Shown here: piece after piece, positions 20,001 through 31,051 of the stretch
Layout: each line of letters starts with the position of its first letter
How positions within the stretch are numbered: position 1 is the stretch's first letter
Assembly (NCBI RefSeq): GCF_000003815.2
Contig: NC_049986.1
Coordinates: 24,583,442 to 24,626,196 of the forward strand
Length of the DNA stretch: 42,755 nucleotides
Source: Branchiostoma floridae
Taxonomy: Eukaryota > Chordata > Leptocardii > Amphioxiformes > Branchiostomatidae
Reading direction: 5' to 3'
Translations under genes and position numbers: made by a program
The notes under the pieces: generated by a model
What the model saw: only the letters and a program-made list of their open reading frames with translations
Told to the model about the DNA's origin: nothing
The model's database searches: none

Positions 20001-20587
20001 AAGGCAATAAAACCCAAAACGAACCCCGGCTGCCCGATGGCCAGCGGCCGGCTCGCGTCCACGCTGCGCAGGAACCGCCCCAGGCGGCCGCCTTTGATGT
20101 ACACATCGTCATCGGCGCGAATGAACCAATCAAATTTGTCCACGTAATGATCATACATGTACTTCAGCATGAGGAAAGATTTCTTCATGGGCGGATAGGC
20201 GTCGGTAACCCCTTTGAGAGCCACGACTGGGACCCCATTAGGGGCCGCGTCTGCGGAGTCTGCGGACGAGAAGAACTCCACCTTCCCCGGGAGGTATCGT
20301 ACCCAAGTTTCCTGAGCGGCGACAACTCGGTTGTCGAGGTGCTTCTTTGCCGTCATCACCCCGACATAGACAAGAGTATCTCTCCCCGGGGAGACACTAG
20401 GGAGGGATTCAATAACATTTGATACATCCAGGTCCTCACAAGCGGTCCAGAGAGAACTCCGTGATGAGACCAGTATCAGGTTTACCCAGATGATGAACCC
20501 CAGTGCGAGTCCTACCCCAAGGCTGACCGACTTGAGGAGTTGTGCCTTAGACCGGACCAGCCGGGCCGACATCCTGCGGACATACAT
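17066..20587 (-). CDS. Chondroitin synthase-like GT31 glycosyltransferase lacking the GT7 half
   Basis: Exons 20587-20025, 19100-18930, 18652-18205 and 17269-17066 (563, 171, 448 and 204 nt; 461 aa) join in consistent phase. ATG at 20587 lies 10 nt after a good acceptor (TTTCCAG), so a 5' UTR exon is likely upstream. Residues 20-40 form a signal anchor, expected for a Golgi type II enzyme. VGVMTA, the RADDDVYIKG block with the metal-binding DxD at about residues 159-161, NYCMGGTGVVFS, HDDVEFGRC and AMTLHPNK match the GT31 half of chondroitin sulfate synthases, which transfer glucuronate onto the chondroitin chain. The GYRR...G..Y.LDL region and HVMLQQTF follow, then TAA. Vertebrate enzymes (about 800 aa) continue into a GalNAc-transferase domain, which is absent here. 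Activity without it is uncertain. Confidence 0.85.
17658..17735. repeat. AT-rich low-complexity, self-complementary
   Basis: Repeated TTTA/TAAA words give an almost palindromic AT tract inside intron 3 of the glycosyltransferase gene. Confidence 0.8.
17844..18008. mobile_element. 165-bp Tc1/mariner-type MITE
   Basis: Terminal inverted repeats CAGTCAAACCTGT and ACAGGTTTGACTG are bounded by TA on each side (17844-17845 and 18007-18008), the target duplication of Tc1/mariner elements. The interior repeats GTGGCCACT and TTGCCAC words in both orientations, giving a strong hairpin. There is no coding capacity. It lies in intron 3 of the glycosyltransferase gene. Confidence 0.85.
19110..19610. mobile_element. 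Element with internal 105-bp direct repeat
   Basis: A block starting CTGTCTGTGTACAAGATTAC and including GGCTGGATGGATTGG and TGAAAGCTCGAATCGATGAG occurs at about 19177-19290 and again at about 19428-19530. The region is bounded by CCTCCATGAAATGTCATGGA on the left and ATTTCATGGAGG on the right, possible terminal repeats. It lies in intron 1 of the glycosyltransferase gene. Confidence 0.6.
19627..19765 (+). mobile_element. SINE tail fragment
   Basis: CGAGTTCGATAC (B-box-like) is followed by TAGGAAAGGCACTTTACATG, CCTCACTTCACCC and AAAATGAGTACCTG. The same series appears in the elements near 27.3, 27.8 and 28.4 kb. Confidence 0.6.
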
Positions 20588-22094
20588 GGTACTGCAGCTG
20601 GAAACGGAACAGACATTCATTCAACATTTTACAAACACTCTAAACGTCTTAGACAGAGGAAAAGTAATGCTATATTTCGGATTACGCTCGATAGCGCCGG
20701 TTCTGGACATAGTTGTTTCATTTATTCAATATTCATTTATTGGTTTGGTTGGTCAGAACGCACAGCCAAGGTTACCCAACTAGCCTGTGGCTATTGCAAG
20801 ATCTTGCAAAGGGCCAGCCCTGCTGACAAAACACATGGGATTTGAGAAGGACAGGATACTTATCAATAACAATATTTTAAGTACATTAAAAGAACTTTTA
20901 TACATACATAAGATAGCATAGTACTACATAGTGTCTATAATGGAATCTACAACAATATTTACATTGTTAATATTTGTTCCTTTTTTAGATATCTATATGT
21001 GTTAATGTGTTGGCCCGTCAAGGCCGAGATAGACAATAGATGATGTAAAAGGAGCAGAATGACGTACAATCTCTGAGACTTTCTATAGAAAATTAATTAC
21101 ACTGATGTGCCCTAGGGCACGCAAATTATTTTCCTGGACTTAATAAAATATACAATGACATACGAGTAGATACAAAAACATGCAATATCTACATACAAGC
21201 AATCTGTATTGACGCTATAAATACTCCCACTGCGCGGTTTTACCAGGTGGATGGTAACGGTTGCTTCTGTAGGGTTTATCACTATTGTTCAGGTAACCAT
21301 TTCTGACACCTACCTGTCAAGTTACCAGGGACATAATCTCATAATGGCTTACATAGCTCCTGGAGTTAGGTATGGAGGGCGCACTCCACAAAAAAGTAGG
21401 ATTTAATGATAGCGACAAATTCATTCAGGAAATCAAGGAGCTTTTACCTTTTCTTTCTTTGTTTCTTTACTCACACTCACGGGTCCAGGCCTCCATAGTT
21501 ATCTACCACGTGGCCCGAGTCGACTGAATAACGTATAGTCTTAGGGCGTATAATTTTACAGTATCATATACTGTTCTCCTGTCTACTCGAGGGAATATAT
21601 ATATATATTAATCGCAATTAGTTTGGCCCTGTTACTTACGAGTGACACAACTCATTACACGGGTTTAGCCTTGGCAGCTCGCGCTGGTGACAGAATACAA
21701 TACAATAAGCATTACATTAATGATACAATATAAAGTAATCAGTAATCATAAAAACTACCTCGCAGAATCAAAGCAACCGATACAAGATCTAGCCGGTATA
21801 ATATCATCATTGGTAAATTCTGTGCATTGTCCCATAGGTGACATTAAATCCCATATTTCTCTGCTGCTGCGCCCCGTCGTCTGTTTACGTCAGGTGAGGC
21901 ACGTGGGACCCGGACAGGTGAAACACACCTGCGACTCTACAGTTATTTATCTTCACGTTAGGCATCTTCCCGATCAGTGCAGAAACATCAGCAAGACTAA
22001 CGTCAGGTAAACCAGATGATCTTGAAATACCCGAAGACTCGGAGAAACACCAAAAAGCAGTTACTAGTACTCAGCAACTGGATTATGATGTTGG

Positions 22095-22275
22095 AAACAG
22101 TCAGACGTTTCAGGTAGCATCCACTACTCTACTAGCGATAGTCAGTAGTAAATATAAGTAGTAAATATAACTTGACTCGTCCAAACATTTAAAAATCATA
22201 TCAAGTTGCTTGAGTAACTGCTTTTTAGCGCATCTTAGTACAATGTACCTGGATGTCTAACCTTCGTCGACATAA
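22095..22275 (+). mobile_element. Decayed Penelope-like element fragment
   Basis: GTCAGACGTTTCAGG resembles an inverted hammerhead end, and TTGCTTGAGTAACTGCTTTTT with TACCTGGATGTCTAACCTTC repeats the segment at 16760-16845. Confidence 0.5.
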
Positions 22276-22635
22276 CTCGGAGAAAGTTTTAGCTCGTTTG
22301 CACTCGCCGAGATCCACTCGCAAAAGTTGCCGGGAAATAATATTATGAATAATAACCCTCTTGAAAACCAAGGTGGCCGCTAATGATGGAAGGATCTTTT
22401 AAAAGGTCCCAGGTAGCAAAATATAAAAGGTTGTACTCAAATATTGAAATCAACACCAGAAGAGCGGGTGGAGTAATCTAGTTTTTGTCAGCCCGACTTC
22501 AGGTAATTTTTGCTGCTATATGTCTTTAGTGTGGCATCACCTACCTGTACTCAATGAGGTTCACTCACTCACTGAAGACGTGGTCTCACAGTACACTTGT
22601 GCTCACCTGAACGCGAACGTTCAATTGTAGCTGAC

Positions 22636-22930
22636 GTAACGGCACACTTTACACACCTTTACGTGCACGTACAGTTGTAGCGAACCGAGCACCTGTACAT
22701 ACCTGTACGCGTATCTACAATCGTAACAAACTGCGCAACTGTACATGTACTCAGCAGTACGCGTACGTACATTTGTAGCAAACGGCGCACCTATGCACAC
22801 CTTAGCGTGTCCCCACACTCGCAGCAAACTGGGCACCTGTACATACCTGTACGCGCACGTACGATTGTGGCAAACTGCGCACCTGTACATACCTGTACGC
22901 GCACGTACGATTGTAGCAAACGGCGCTCCC
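22636..22930. repeat. 45-bp minisatellite
   Basis: Units of the form ACCTGTACATACCTGTACGC, then GCACGTACGATTGTAGCAAA and a CGGCGC-like end. The two best copies start at 22836 and 22881, exactly 45 bp apart; about six diverged copies extend left to 22636. Open frames through it on both strands follow from 45 being a multiple of three. Confidence 0.85.
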
Positions 22931-25070
22931 CATGACAAACACCGCTGTTTGCTCAGTTACGCCATCTGGCGGACTTCCCACGTCCTTGCCCCAGTCCACC
23001 ATTGATAAGCATGTACTTTGGGGAAAAGTTTAATATTTACATTGATAAAAATGTACTTTGGGGGAATAGTTTAATGTTTACAGCACAGACATTAACCCGT
23101 TACACTGTAAATATTTTGCTACTGATATATATTTTTGTGGATTCAGCATGAAACGCTTTATCGTAACGTCATGCTCTCTCTGCTCACGCTCCTATAAGTA
23201 AGACATGTGGTACAAAGATGCTTGTCCCTTGTACATAATGTTACATGTACGTGTTGAGAAAATGACACACAACCCTGGTACATTTCCCATCCCGTGGATG
23301 GTTGTATATTTCCTGTGGTAACGTTACATGACAGAAGGCATTAACAGTGAGCTGGGAACTAAACTGGCTGAAATATAACCCTTCTCTCCGCTACCATGGC
23401 AACTGAACATGTCTGCCTCCGTTTCTCAAGGTCACACGTCATCTCAAGGTCACACGCAGTCTTTTTCCTGTTCCATCTTCTGGCGTCTTACAGAATTCCT
23501 TTTCTGTCTTCCGTTCCACACACGACTACTAACTCATATAATGACCAGTCCCTGGCAGCGTGAGCGGTTCATCCCCTACAGTAGTGAACAGTCCCTTGGT
23601 TGTATGCTGTAGCTGGTTGCAATAAAGTACAAGCGAGCACAGAAGGCAATGCCACAAGTAAGAACAATGGCTCACATTTGGTTACAAGACTATAAAAGAC
23701 ATTTTCACTACCATCTTACACTACTAAGACCACAGCTCCTCCAGGGCTTGGTCCTTAAGACACTGAGGAAGAACTTAAGACGTTACTGTAGTGGTCAGGT
23801 GAGACACAGTTTCTCGTCTCTTCACTGACACAAAATAAAACCAATATTTCTCCACCAACTTCAATAAAACCGAACATCACCAAACTAAATACATGAAAAG
23901 CTGCTGTTTTTGAGGTTTGACTATTGGCTGACTCTGGATTACAGTATATAATGTAATGTGTTGGAGCCCAATTTGGAGACAAAAAGGTGAAACAACACAT
24001 TGATCCGTCACCATAGCAACCTGTCAGTTTTCCGCAGGCTACTGCAATGCCGTTCCTTGGTTCACATCATACATTCATAACTTCAGCTGCATTATCAGAA
24101 CCATAGCCCCGATACTTTTCTACTGTCATTTTTTTTTTAAAATTTGATCTGTTTTTAGTAATTTTTTTGAAGTACAGAGAAAAGTGTTGACAAGTAACTC
24201 ATCAAAATGGACCACTTCTATGAAATTCTGACTTAAGGTATTGAGTTTATCTTTTGTAATGTTTCACAACTTTTTTTTTGCTTTCCTTATTTTTTTTCCC
24301 TTGCTATCTACACTTCAACTAACCCACTAGTGGAGAATTTTCTTTTCTTTTTCCTTTTTAAGTTTTTCTCTACTTTAGAGGACAACGTTTATGACTCTCA
24401 AAGCAGAGACAACTTTTTGTGCTGGAACCTTTCCTTGGGTATCCAATAATATTATCAATAATATCTTTTCTACATTACATACTGGGAAAATTTCTTCACC
24501 ATACCTGCCTATCTACAGTCACACTAATTGTTAGTCTCCCTATCTGGCTGTTTTTTATCCATTTACTCTTCTAAAACTGTTTTTCTTCGAGTTTAAAAGT
24601 TGCGTGAACCAAATAACAGCATTGCAGAAGCCCGAGATTTCCTACAGGTTTTACACAGAACATCGAAGGCATCATAGAATACAGTGTGCACAGTTACTGT
24701 TTGTTTGTTTTGTCTTTTTTCTTATCATGTCTACCCTAAATAAACAAACACGGAGAATCGTCTTCACATGTCGGCTGGAGTGACCTGATTGGCTGTTTCT
24801 CCTGGCCAATCCGTTCGTCACACTGATAAGGCAAAACACTTTCGTAATTTTTTTTCTTCTTCTTCTTCTTGACGTGACAGACAGACAGATAGAAGTACGC
24901 TGACTTCACGGGGGCGTAGCACCAACAAGACGTCGCAAAATAAACTATGTGAAGATTTCATCCAGACCTCAGCCTGCATTTCTCAGTCTGCGTTCCTCTT
25001 GTAGTCAGTTTATATTGTCTCTACACAAAACCAAGTCTGTCTCTCTCTCCGGATCGCGTGCCCGTCCGCG

Positions 25071-28000
25071 CTAGTTCTTGTCGGACGCGGTTTTCGTGTT
25101 GTTCGGTAAGTGATCCATCACGCACTCCTTGAAGTGTTCCATGGCCATGTCGTCGCGTACGAAGAAGGCGCGGTGCCCGAACGTCTCGGCGATCTTGAGA
25201 TTCTCCGTGTCGTCGTCCATGAGAATGACCTCACCGGGCTGGATGACCTGGTGACGCTTCGATGTGACCTACGGAGGCAAGGTGGGGAGGGGTTAGGGTT
25301 ATTGAGAATGAGCCAGGCTGGATGCTTCGATGTGACCTGGGAAGGCAAGGTGGCCGAGGGGTTAGAATTCTTGACTTACAATCTAAAGGCTCTGGTTTCG
25401 AATCCCTAGCAATGTGGTCCTGTGGTGAGGTTGGTTGACTTTATTAGCATCTCAAGGTTCTGGGTTTGATTCCCCTACGGTGACCCATCAAAAAGTGTAG
25501 TGGTCCATCCGGGTGTGAGTGATCAAACCTTACACTCCTACACAGCTTGTACCTATTGTAAAAATGGTTAATCACATAGTTCTTTATACACAACCATGAA
25601 ATGTATTAAGAGCCAAAGCTTGTACAGTACGAAACTGGTGCATTACACCTGAAGGTGGCTTACTGGATATGCAACACAAACAAACAAACAAACAGACCTC
25701 GCGTATGGCGGAGGCGATGTGCTGCTGCTTCCCGAGGATCGGCACGCCCTGAATCCGCGCCCAGTCCTTGGTGTTCCCGCGGATGATGATTGCACTTGTG
25801 TCGCTGAAACACACACAGGAGACAAACTACCGTTACTAGGCTGCATACAGAACATAACACACATTCCCTAAATAGGGAAAAAAAAGGAAAGGTATCTCAA
25901 ACCAGTTCAGCTTGTTAAAGTGCTAGTTTTCCACAGGTTGTGACAAAGAAGACAGACACTATGTACAGTATTTACAGGTTCATTGTCCTTACAAGTACTC
26001 TCTTCTACAAGCACTATTAACAGTGGACCACATTGTGGATTGCACTTGTGTTGCTGAAACACACACGGGAGAGAGAAAAAACACCGTTAGGCCACACCAG
26101 TTTATCTCCTTGGTTGTCATACATTTGGAAATAAAAATGTAGCTACCGTAAATGCATTTAAGTTTGCGGTAGCGGGAAAAAGGACTTTTTCGCAGTGATT
26201 TTAAGTTTGCACTGTGCAATGTGGTCTCTTACTGCCATGGAAAAATGTTTGCAGTGGTTTTAAGTTCGCAGTGAAGCTGCCACCATGAAAACTGCGAACA
26301 TTTCACCAGCACAAAGTTTCTGCATTTACAGTACCTGTCAAGATAAAAACAGAAGACTGGGAAGAAAACTTGCACCTTACTACATGAGCATTCACTCGCA
26401 GGAGGAAAGAAAAAACATTCTTGTGTGCAGAAAATCACAGTAGAACATAGGAGCATGACCTTACCTGTGTGGGATGGCTATTTTTAGCTTGACCTTAGCA
26501 GTGTGGGATGGCTATTTTTAGCTTGACCTTAGCAGTGTGGGATGGCTATTTTTAGCTTGACCTTAGCAGTGTGGGATGGCTATTTTTAGCTTGACCTTAG
26601 CAGTGTGGGATGGCTATTTCTGGCGTGACCTTACCTGTGTGGGATGGCTATTTTTAGCCTGACCTTACCTGTGTGGGATGGCTATTTTTAGCATGACCTT
26701 ACCTGTGTGGGATGGCTATTTTTAGCATGACCTTACCTGTGTGGGATGGCTATTTTTAGCCTGACCTTACCTGTGTGGGATGGCTATTTTTAGCATGACC
26801 TTACCTGTGTGGGATGGCTATTTTAGCATGACCTTACCTGTGTGGGATGGCTATTTTTAGCTTGACCTTACCTGTGTAGGATGGCTATTTTTAGCATGAC
26901 CTCACCTGTGTGGGATGGCTATTTTTAGCGTGTCCTTGATGAGCGGCGACTGTGAGCTGAAGGTCACCACGCACAGGTGCAGGCTGGAGTCCAGACACGC
27001 AGCGATGAAGTACTTGAAGCACGGCCGCACGTGTTTGGCCAGCTTGCTGGGCCCGTCTTCCCAGCATCCCTTGGTGTGCACGGTGATGATGGTTCGGTCC
27101 CAGTCCAGCGCCACCAGCCGGACCCCCGCGGTCCGAAGCTTCTGTACAATACTAGAAAAGAAAATTTACAGGTCTTAGAGGCAAATGTGCAGATGTTGAC
27201 AACCTGGCACACCAAATCCGGTGTTTTGGGCACCCTTTTTTTACAGCTTAGCCGCGAGGCTCGGTGGGCGTGAATCCACCGTCGTGGTGGGTATATCATG
27301 TTAAGTGCTTTTCCCACGGGCATAAGGTCGGGGCATGGCGAGTATCAAACTAAGGACCTACTGATTCCAATTCCAATGCTCTAGCCGTTGCGCCACACCC
27401 CCCCCACAATGTACAGTGTACAATGCTTGGCACGGAAAGAACCGAAGAAAGGCAAGACTTAGCGTGAAAGTTTTCTGAGAGCCTGGTGTAGCAGAGGCAG
27501 GGTCACTCAGTATATTATATATATATTTCAGTAGCCTTGACCTTTGATCCCTTAGACATATTAGTGATATTTCCCATCTTTTGACATATTCATGTTAACA
27601 TTTATTTTACACATGTCGTCTGCTCCTAGCATGAGGGCCTGCATGCCTATTTCCACAAACACATTTGATTTACTGTCAAGTGTTGGCAGGACCCCCATGC
27701 AGACCCCCTGATGTCAGTCACAGAGATCACTGACGAAGCGGCAACAATCCAGAACCCAGCAGTACAGGTACAAGGGTTTCAATCCTTTCATGTCCCTGAT
27801 GTTGTGCCATTGGGAAAGGCACTGAACATGACTTTCCTTACTTCATTTTATTGCAGGTACTAGTAGAGACATCCCTTTGGCATTAAAATAAGGACCATAC
27901 CATAAGCATAATGATTAACATATGATGATTGCAGGTACTAAAACAAAGAAGACATCCAAGTCTTTTTGACTCTGAATGAAAACAACTGAAAAATGAAAAG

Positions 28001-29342
28001 CCCCTGCAGTTTCAAATAAAGCTGCAAGAGGGCCCCAACTCATATCGCTTCTTGGCAAAGGTAATACAAACCTTACTATTGTTATTATCGTTATTGGGTG
28101 GGCCAACTACTCTTTCTTCGCAGCCAGGGGCTGATTTTATTGCGAGGGAGTTACAATGGAGTGAATAGACAGGTGTAAATTTCAAGGGTCTGGAGTGAGC
28201 TGCTATTTGGTGCCAGGTGACCTCAATATACGAAAGCAATTGCCCCAGCTCCCATGTGCGGTTATGGGACTACATAGGTTTGAATAACTCCCATCGGGAA
28301 GGACCCCTACTCTTTTCGTGTAGTGTGATCTTTAACGTGCTCAAGGTAGCTCTTCTCCAACACAGGACCTCCATTTAACGTCCTATCAAAAGGACAGTCC
28401 TAGCCGAAGCTAGGTACTCATTTTCACCTGAGTGAAGTGAGGAAAATCGTGTCAAGTGCCATTCCCAAGGGCATAACTTCGGAACAAATCAGCAGTATCG
28501 GACCTGTTACCTCTGGGGTCTGGGTCAAACACCTTACCGACAGCGCCACACGATGCCACGTGACAGGTAACAAAGTAAGCAAGTACAGCAAGAGCTGTGG
28601 GTGGTGATAAATACTGATCTTGGGGGGGGGGGGGTGTAGTTATGGTCATATCAAGGGGACAGTTAGCAATATTTCAGTACATGTAAAAAAAATCCATTCA
28701 CAATAAGATTTCTTTTGCAATATGTAGGAAGACACATTCGGGCAATTTTGAGTCTCTTACTGTCATGTCTATAAGTCACTCAGGGCCAAGCCTTGTGGCC
28801 TTCTGTTTACACTAATTTTAGCTTGACCTTCTTGTAGGCTATCATATGTAGCAAACACGAGACGTTTGACTGACAATATATACGGCAAACGATACCAGAA
28901 GGAATCAGAGCAACTTTCCGCTCTGACAACCATCTTCTTCTCTTCTTTGAGTTGACTCTTACATAAAACTGTTTATGGTCGAGGTGTGGGTTTGGGGATT
29001 TATAATTTTATCATACTAAGAAGTTACAGAAGCACATATAAGCACTTCAATCTCACTTGGGGTATTAGCTACTAAAAATTGCGGTCTGGAGAGGTTCAAG
29101 GACGTCTTATAGTTCAAGGACGCGTCGGACATTCTGCGGTTGTGGTTGCTGCGCCGTCTGAATGTCAAGTTCGCCGGGAAAACCCGGAGGAATCTTTTAC
29201 TCCTGACCGCAAACCTCCGGAGGTGTGGCCGGGCGACCTTACCCACCTCCCCCGCGCCACACACGGCCGGGTTCCCGCCGAACAGGCACACTTACCTCCG
29301 CGCCATCTCCTTCTGACTCTTACTGGAGCTCCCACCGCTCAT
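25071..29342 (-). CDS. HAD-superfamily phosphatase-like protein, four exons
   Basis: Exons 29342-29296, 27151-26906, 25803-25698 and 25268-25071 (47, 246, 106 and 198 nt) join in phase to 198 aa with a TAG stop. Splice sites are AG|GTAAGT, AG|GTGAGG and AG|GTCTGT donors with pyrimidine-rich acceptors. The N terminus is a Ser-rich stretch ending at residue 16. HAD motif I is LDWDRTIIT with nucleophile D32 and acid/base D34; motif II is near VVTFSS (77-82); motif IV is ILMDDDTENL (D151-D153). Spacing suits a compact HAD fold without a large cap, near the family minimum. The protein is probably cytosolic: no signal peptide or membrane segment. Substrate unknown; it is not clearly MDP1 or an FCP1-type enzyme. 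The exon 2 donor lies in a minisatellite (26461-26930). Confidence 0.8.
25352..25510 (+). mobile_element. tRNA-derived SINE
   Basis: GTGGCCGAGGGGTTAG (A box) and GGTTTCGAATCCC (B box) at the expected distance, followed by an unrelated body. A second weaker B-box-like GGGTTTGATTCCCC lies near 25460. It is in intron 3 of the HAD gene. Confidence 0.65.
26461..26930 (-). repeat. 34-bp minisatellite made of exon end plus splice donor (14 copies)
   Basis: Copies start at 26461, 26495, 26529, 26563, 26597, 26631, 26665, 26699, 26733, 26767, 26801, 26834, 26868 and 26902. On the minus strand each reads GCTAAAAATAGCCATCC, CACACAG, GTAAGG and a short spacer: the last 25 or so coding bases of HAD exon 2 with its donor and first intron bases. 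The exon-proximal copy has GTGAGG. Four copies (26495-26597) have lost the donor (CTGCTAAGG). Using any distal donor makes the frame read AGG TGA, an immediate stop. Confidence 0.9.
27265..27405 (-). mobile_element. tRNA-derived SINE (minus strand)
   Basis: Minus strand: TGGCGCAACGGCTAGAGC (A box), TAGTTTGATACTCG (B-box-like), then TTATGCCCGTGGGAAAAGCA and CTTAACATGATA, the shared tail of the local SINE family. Confidence 0.6.
27765..27850 (+). mobile_element. SINE tail fragment
   Basis: GGTTTCAATCC, then TTGTGCCATTGGGAAAGGCA, GAACATGAC and TTTCCTTACTTCA: the same tail as in the neighbouring SINEs. Confidence 0.5.
28290..28565 (-). mobile_element. tRNA-derived SINE, longest local copy
   Basis: Minus strand starts TGTGGCGCTGTCGGTAAGG, then a B-box-like GGTCCGATACTGC. 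It continues with TTATGCCCTTGGGAATGGCA, TTTTCCTCACTTCA, AAAATGAGTACC and a unique tail. It lies in intron 1 of the HAD gene. Confidence 0.6.
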
Positions 29343-30097
29343 TCTGCAGCTGCTAGTCTGACAAGGAGGTGAGAAATTACGGCAAAATCGGGGAGAAAAG
29401 CGACAAAAAGCGACTTGTGTTCCACCTCATGACGAACTAGGCTGGGAAGGGGCCTCGGACAGGCCGGATGGGAAGGGTTGGCCTCCGCGAAACTATTTTA
29501 TGCCTGCTATCTCGTCTTCACGACTCTCCAAACCTGGTAGTTATGGCCACTACGCTAAGAACATTCACATTAAGTACTTTATTATAAAATTTTATAAGAT
29601 ATCTTATTATTTGTCAGCCAAATGAATCGAAGAAAATGTCTGTGAGAGTTTACTCTTTTACAAGGCACTATTTCATAATGAACACCCGCAAGAAGTTTCC
29701 ATTACCTTTAACCTTTGACGCCTGATTACCATCATCAAAACACACGTGTGTTATCAGGAAGAACACGTCACGCGTGACGTAAGGATTGACTTTGAACCCC
29801 TCAGAGTTAATCTATAAGCCTGCAAGAGGAGACTGTGGTAGATTGATACAGACTAAATCTATATTACTTACTTGCAATAGTTGGTCATTTTTCAATTACT
29901 GTTTTTTTTTTTTAAATTAATTACATGGCCAAGGTTGACTCTCTTTTGAAAGTTTCTTCGATATCATAGACGCTTGGCACCATATTCTTTGTGCAATTGA
30001 TAAAATTTAATTTCGAACTGAACATGAGCATTTCGTTTTTGCGCAAACAAGTATTTCATATCAATTCTAGTTTGAACGATAATGTTATTCAACTTTA

Positions 30098-30559
30098 GGC
30101 CACGTTGATTTGATTATATGGATGGCATCCACGCTCGCACCAATTTTTGGCCATTTCCACACAAAAAAAGTTTTCGACCACACAAATTGTGCAAAGCAGC
30201 TGTAAAACGAGCACAAATATTCCCTAGATTGAAAAAAAAGTATCAGAAAACAGATAACTAATGCCATATATAGAATGCCAAAATGAATCTAAAGTCAAAG
30301 AATAAGATGTGAAAGGACGGAAAGAAAAAAAATCTATTGTTGGTTGGGGGAGGTACCAGTACAGAAAATTCAGGTCCAGAGGATCATGGTATACCATACT
30401 ATGTGTGTTTAGTCCTATGTTCAACCTTCCTGGCCACTTTGATTTCATAGTGAAGGCAACTTTATTTTTTTTTGGCCAAACTTTTTTTTTTATTCGCTCG
30501 CTCGCATCAGTTTTGGAGTTCCCGGAGGATGTCATCCATATAATCAAATCAACATGGCC
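30098..30559. mobile_element. 462-bp Harbinger-like MITE
   Basis: About 30-bp terminal inverted repeats, GGCCACGTTGATTTGATTAT on the left and, inverted, GGCCATGTTGATTTGATTAT on the right, are flanked by the 3-bp direct repeat TTA (30095-30097 and 30560-30562). A TWA target duplication with GG-starting repeats is typical of PIF/Harbinger elements. No transposase frame is present. It lies between the HAD gene and the first NACHT gene. Confidence 0.8.
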
Positions 30560-30758
30560 TTAGTAAAAAAATACACATTTGAATGAAATCAAATAGAACA
30601 TTATCACATAATGTTCTTCATAATATAGTAATTTCTTTTATATCATGCTATTTTTAGAATGGTAGATAATTTCACATCAACAGCATCTACAAGTTTCATG
30701 ATACCGTGCATTAAAAAAACTCGAAGCAAACACCCCTATTCACCTAATGTGGTCATCC

Positions 30759-30810
30759 TGACGTCACTTTTCCAAGATGGCGGCCGTACACCCGGAAGTC
30801 ACGCCCCCTC
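30759..30810 (+). promoter_or_regulatory. TATA-less promoter cluster: CRE, YY1, ETS, GC box
   Basis: TGACGTCA at 30759-30766 (CRE), AAGATGGCGGCC at 30774-30785 (YY1-type), CCCGGAAGT at 30791-30799 (ETS/GABP-type) and GCCCCCTC just after. These sites in 50 bp, about 240 bp upstream of the ATG at 31052, are typical of metazoan TATA-less promoters. I infer it drives the first NACHT gene; a divergent role is possible. Confidence 0.65.
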
Positions 30811-31051
30811 CTCGAACAAGTTCGAACTAGCCGAAGTCGACAAAACTGTTTCATCTGACCTGCGTTTCTGAAGACGTGGAACGACTTTCCCGGTCGTCTG
30901 TCTCTCCAAACACACCAAGTCAAAGGATCCCTACGCAAGAACTTTTTAGTAGTTCGTGGGGACGTCACACAACAAACTTGACGACCTCTATTGTGACGTA
31001 CAGAAACTTGGGAAGTTCGTGAACTGTAGTTTGGATATTCGCACCGCCATC

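Larger units (their letters stand above)
20588..25070. other. Intergenic region upstream of the glycosyltransferase gene and downstream of the HAD gene
   Basis: No supported coding exon. It holds an (AT) run at 21597-21608, a Penelope-like remnant at about 22095-22275, a 45-bp minisatellite at 22636-22930, a tandem TTTGGGG-type duplication near 23005-23065, and T-rich tracts at 24100-24370 and 24846-24868. The 5' UTR exon of the glycosyltransferase gene should lie here but cannot be placed. Confidence 0.4.

Noticed and set aside
22621-23005. Repetitive frames on both strands at 22.6-23.0 kb
   Set aside because: Explained by a 45-bp tandem repeat, a multiple of three.
25352-25420. tRNA gene
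   Set aside because: Same reason: internal promoter boxes without a closed cloverleaf.
26461-26930. CRISPR array
   Set aside because: The 34-bp units are directly adjacent with no variable spacers; it is a minisatellite in a eukaryotic intron.
30956-31051. Upstream extension of the first NACHT frame
   Set aside because: Open in frame but begins without an ATG; the first ATG with a good context is at 31052.
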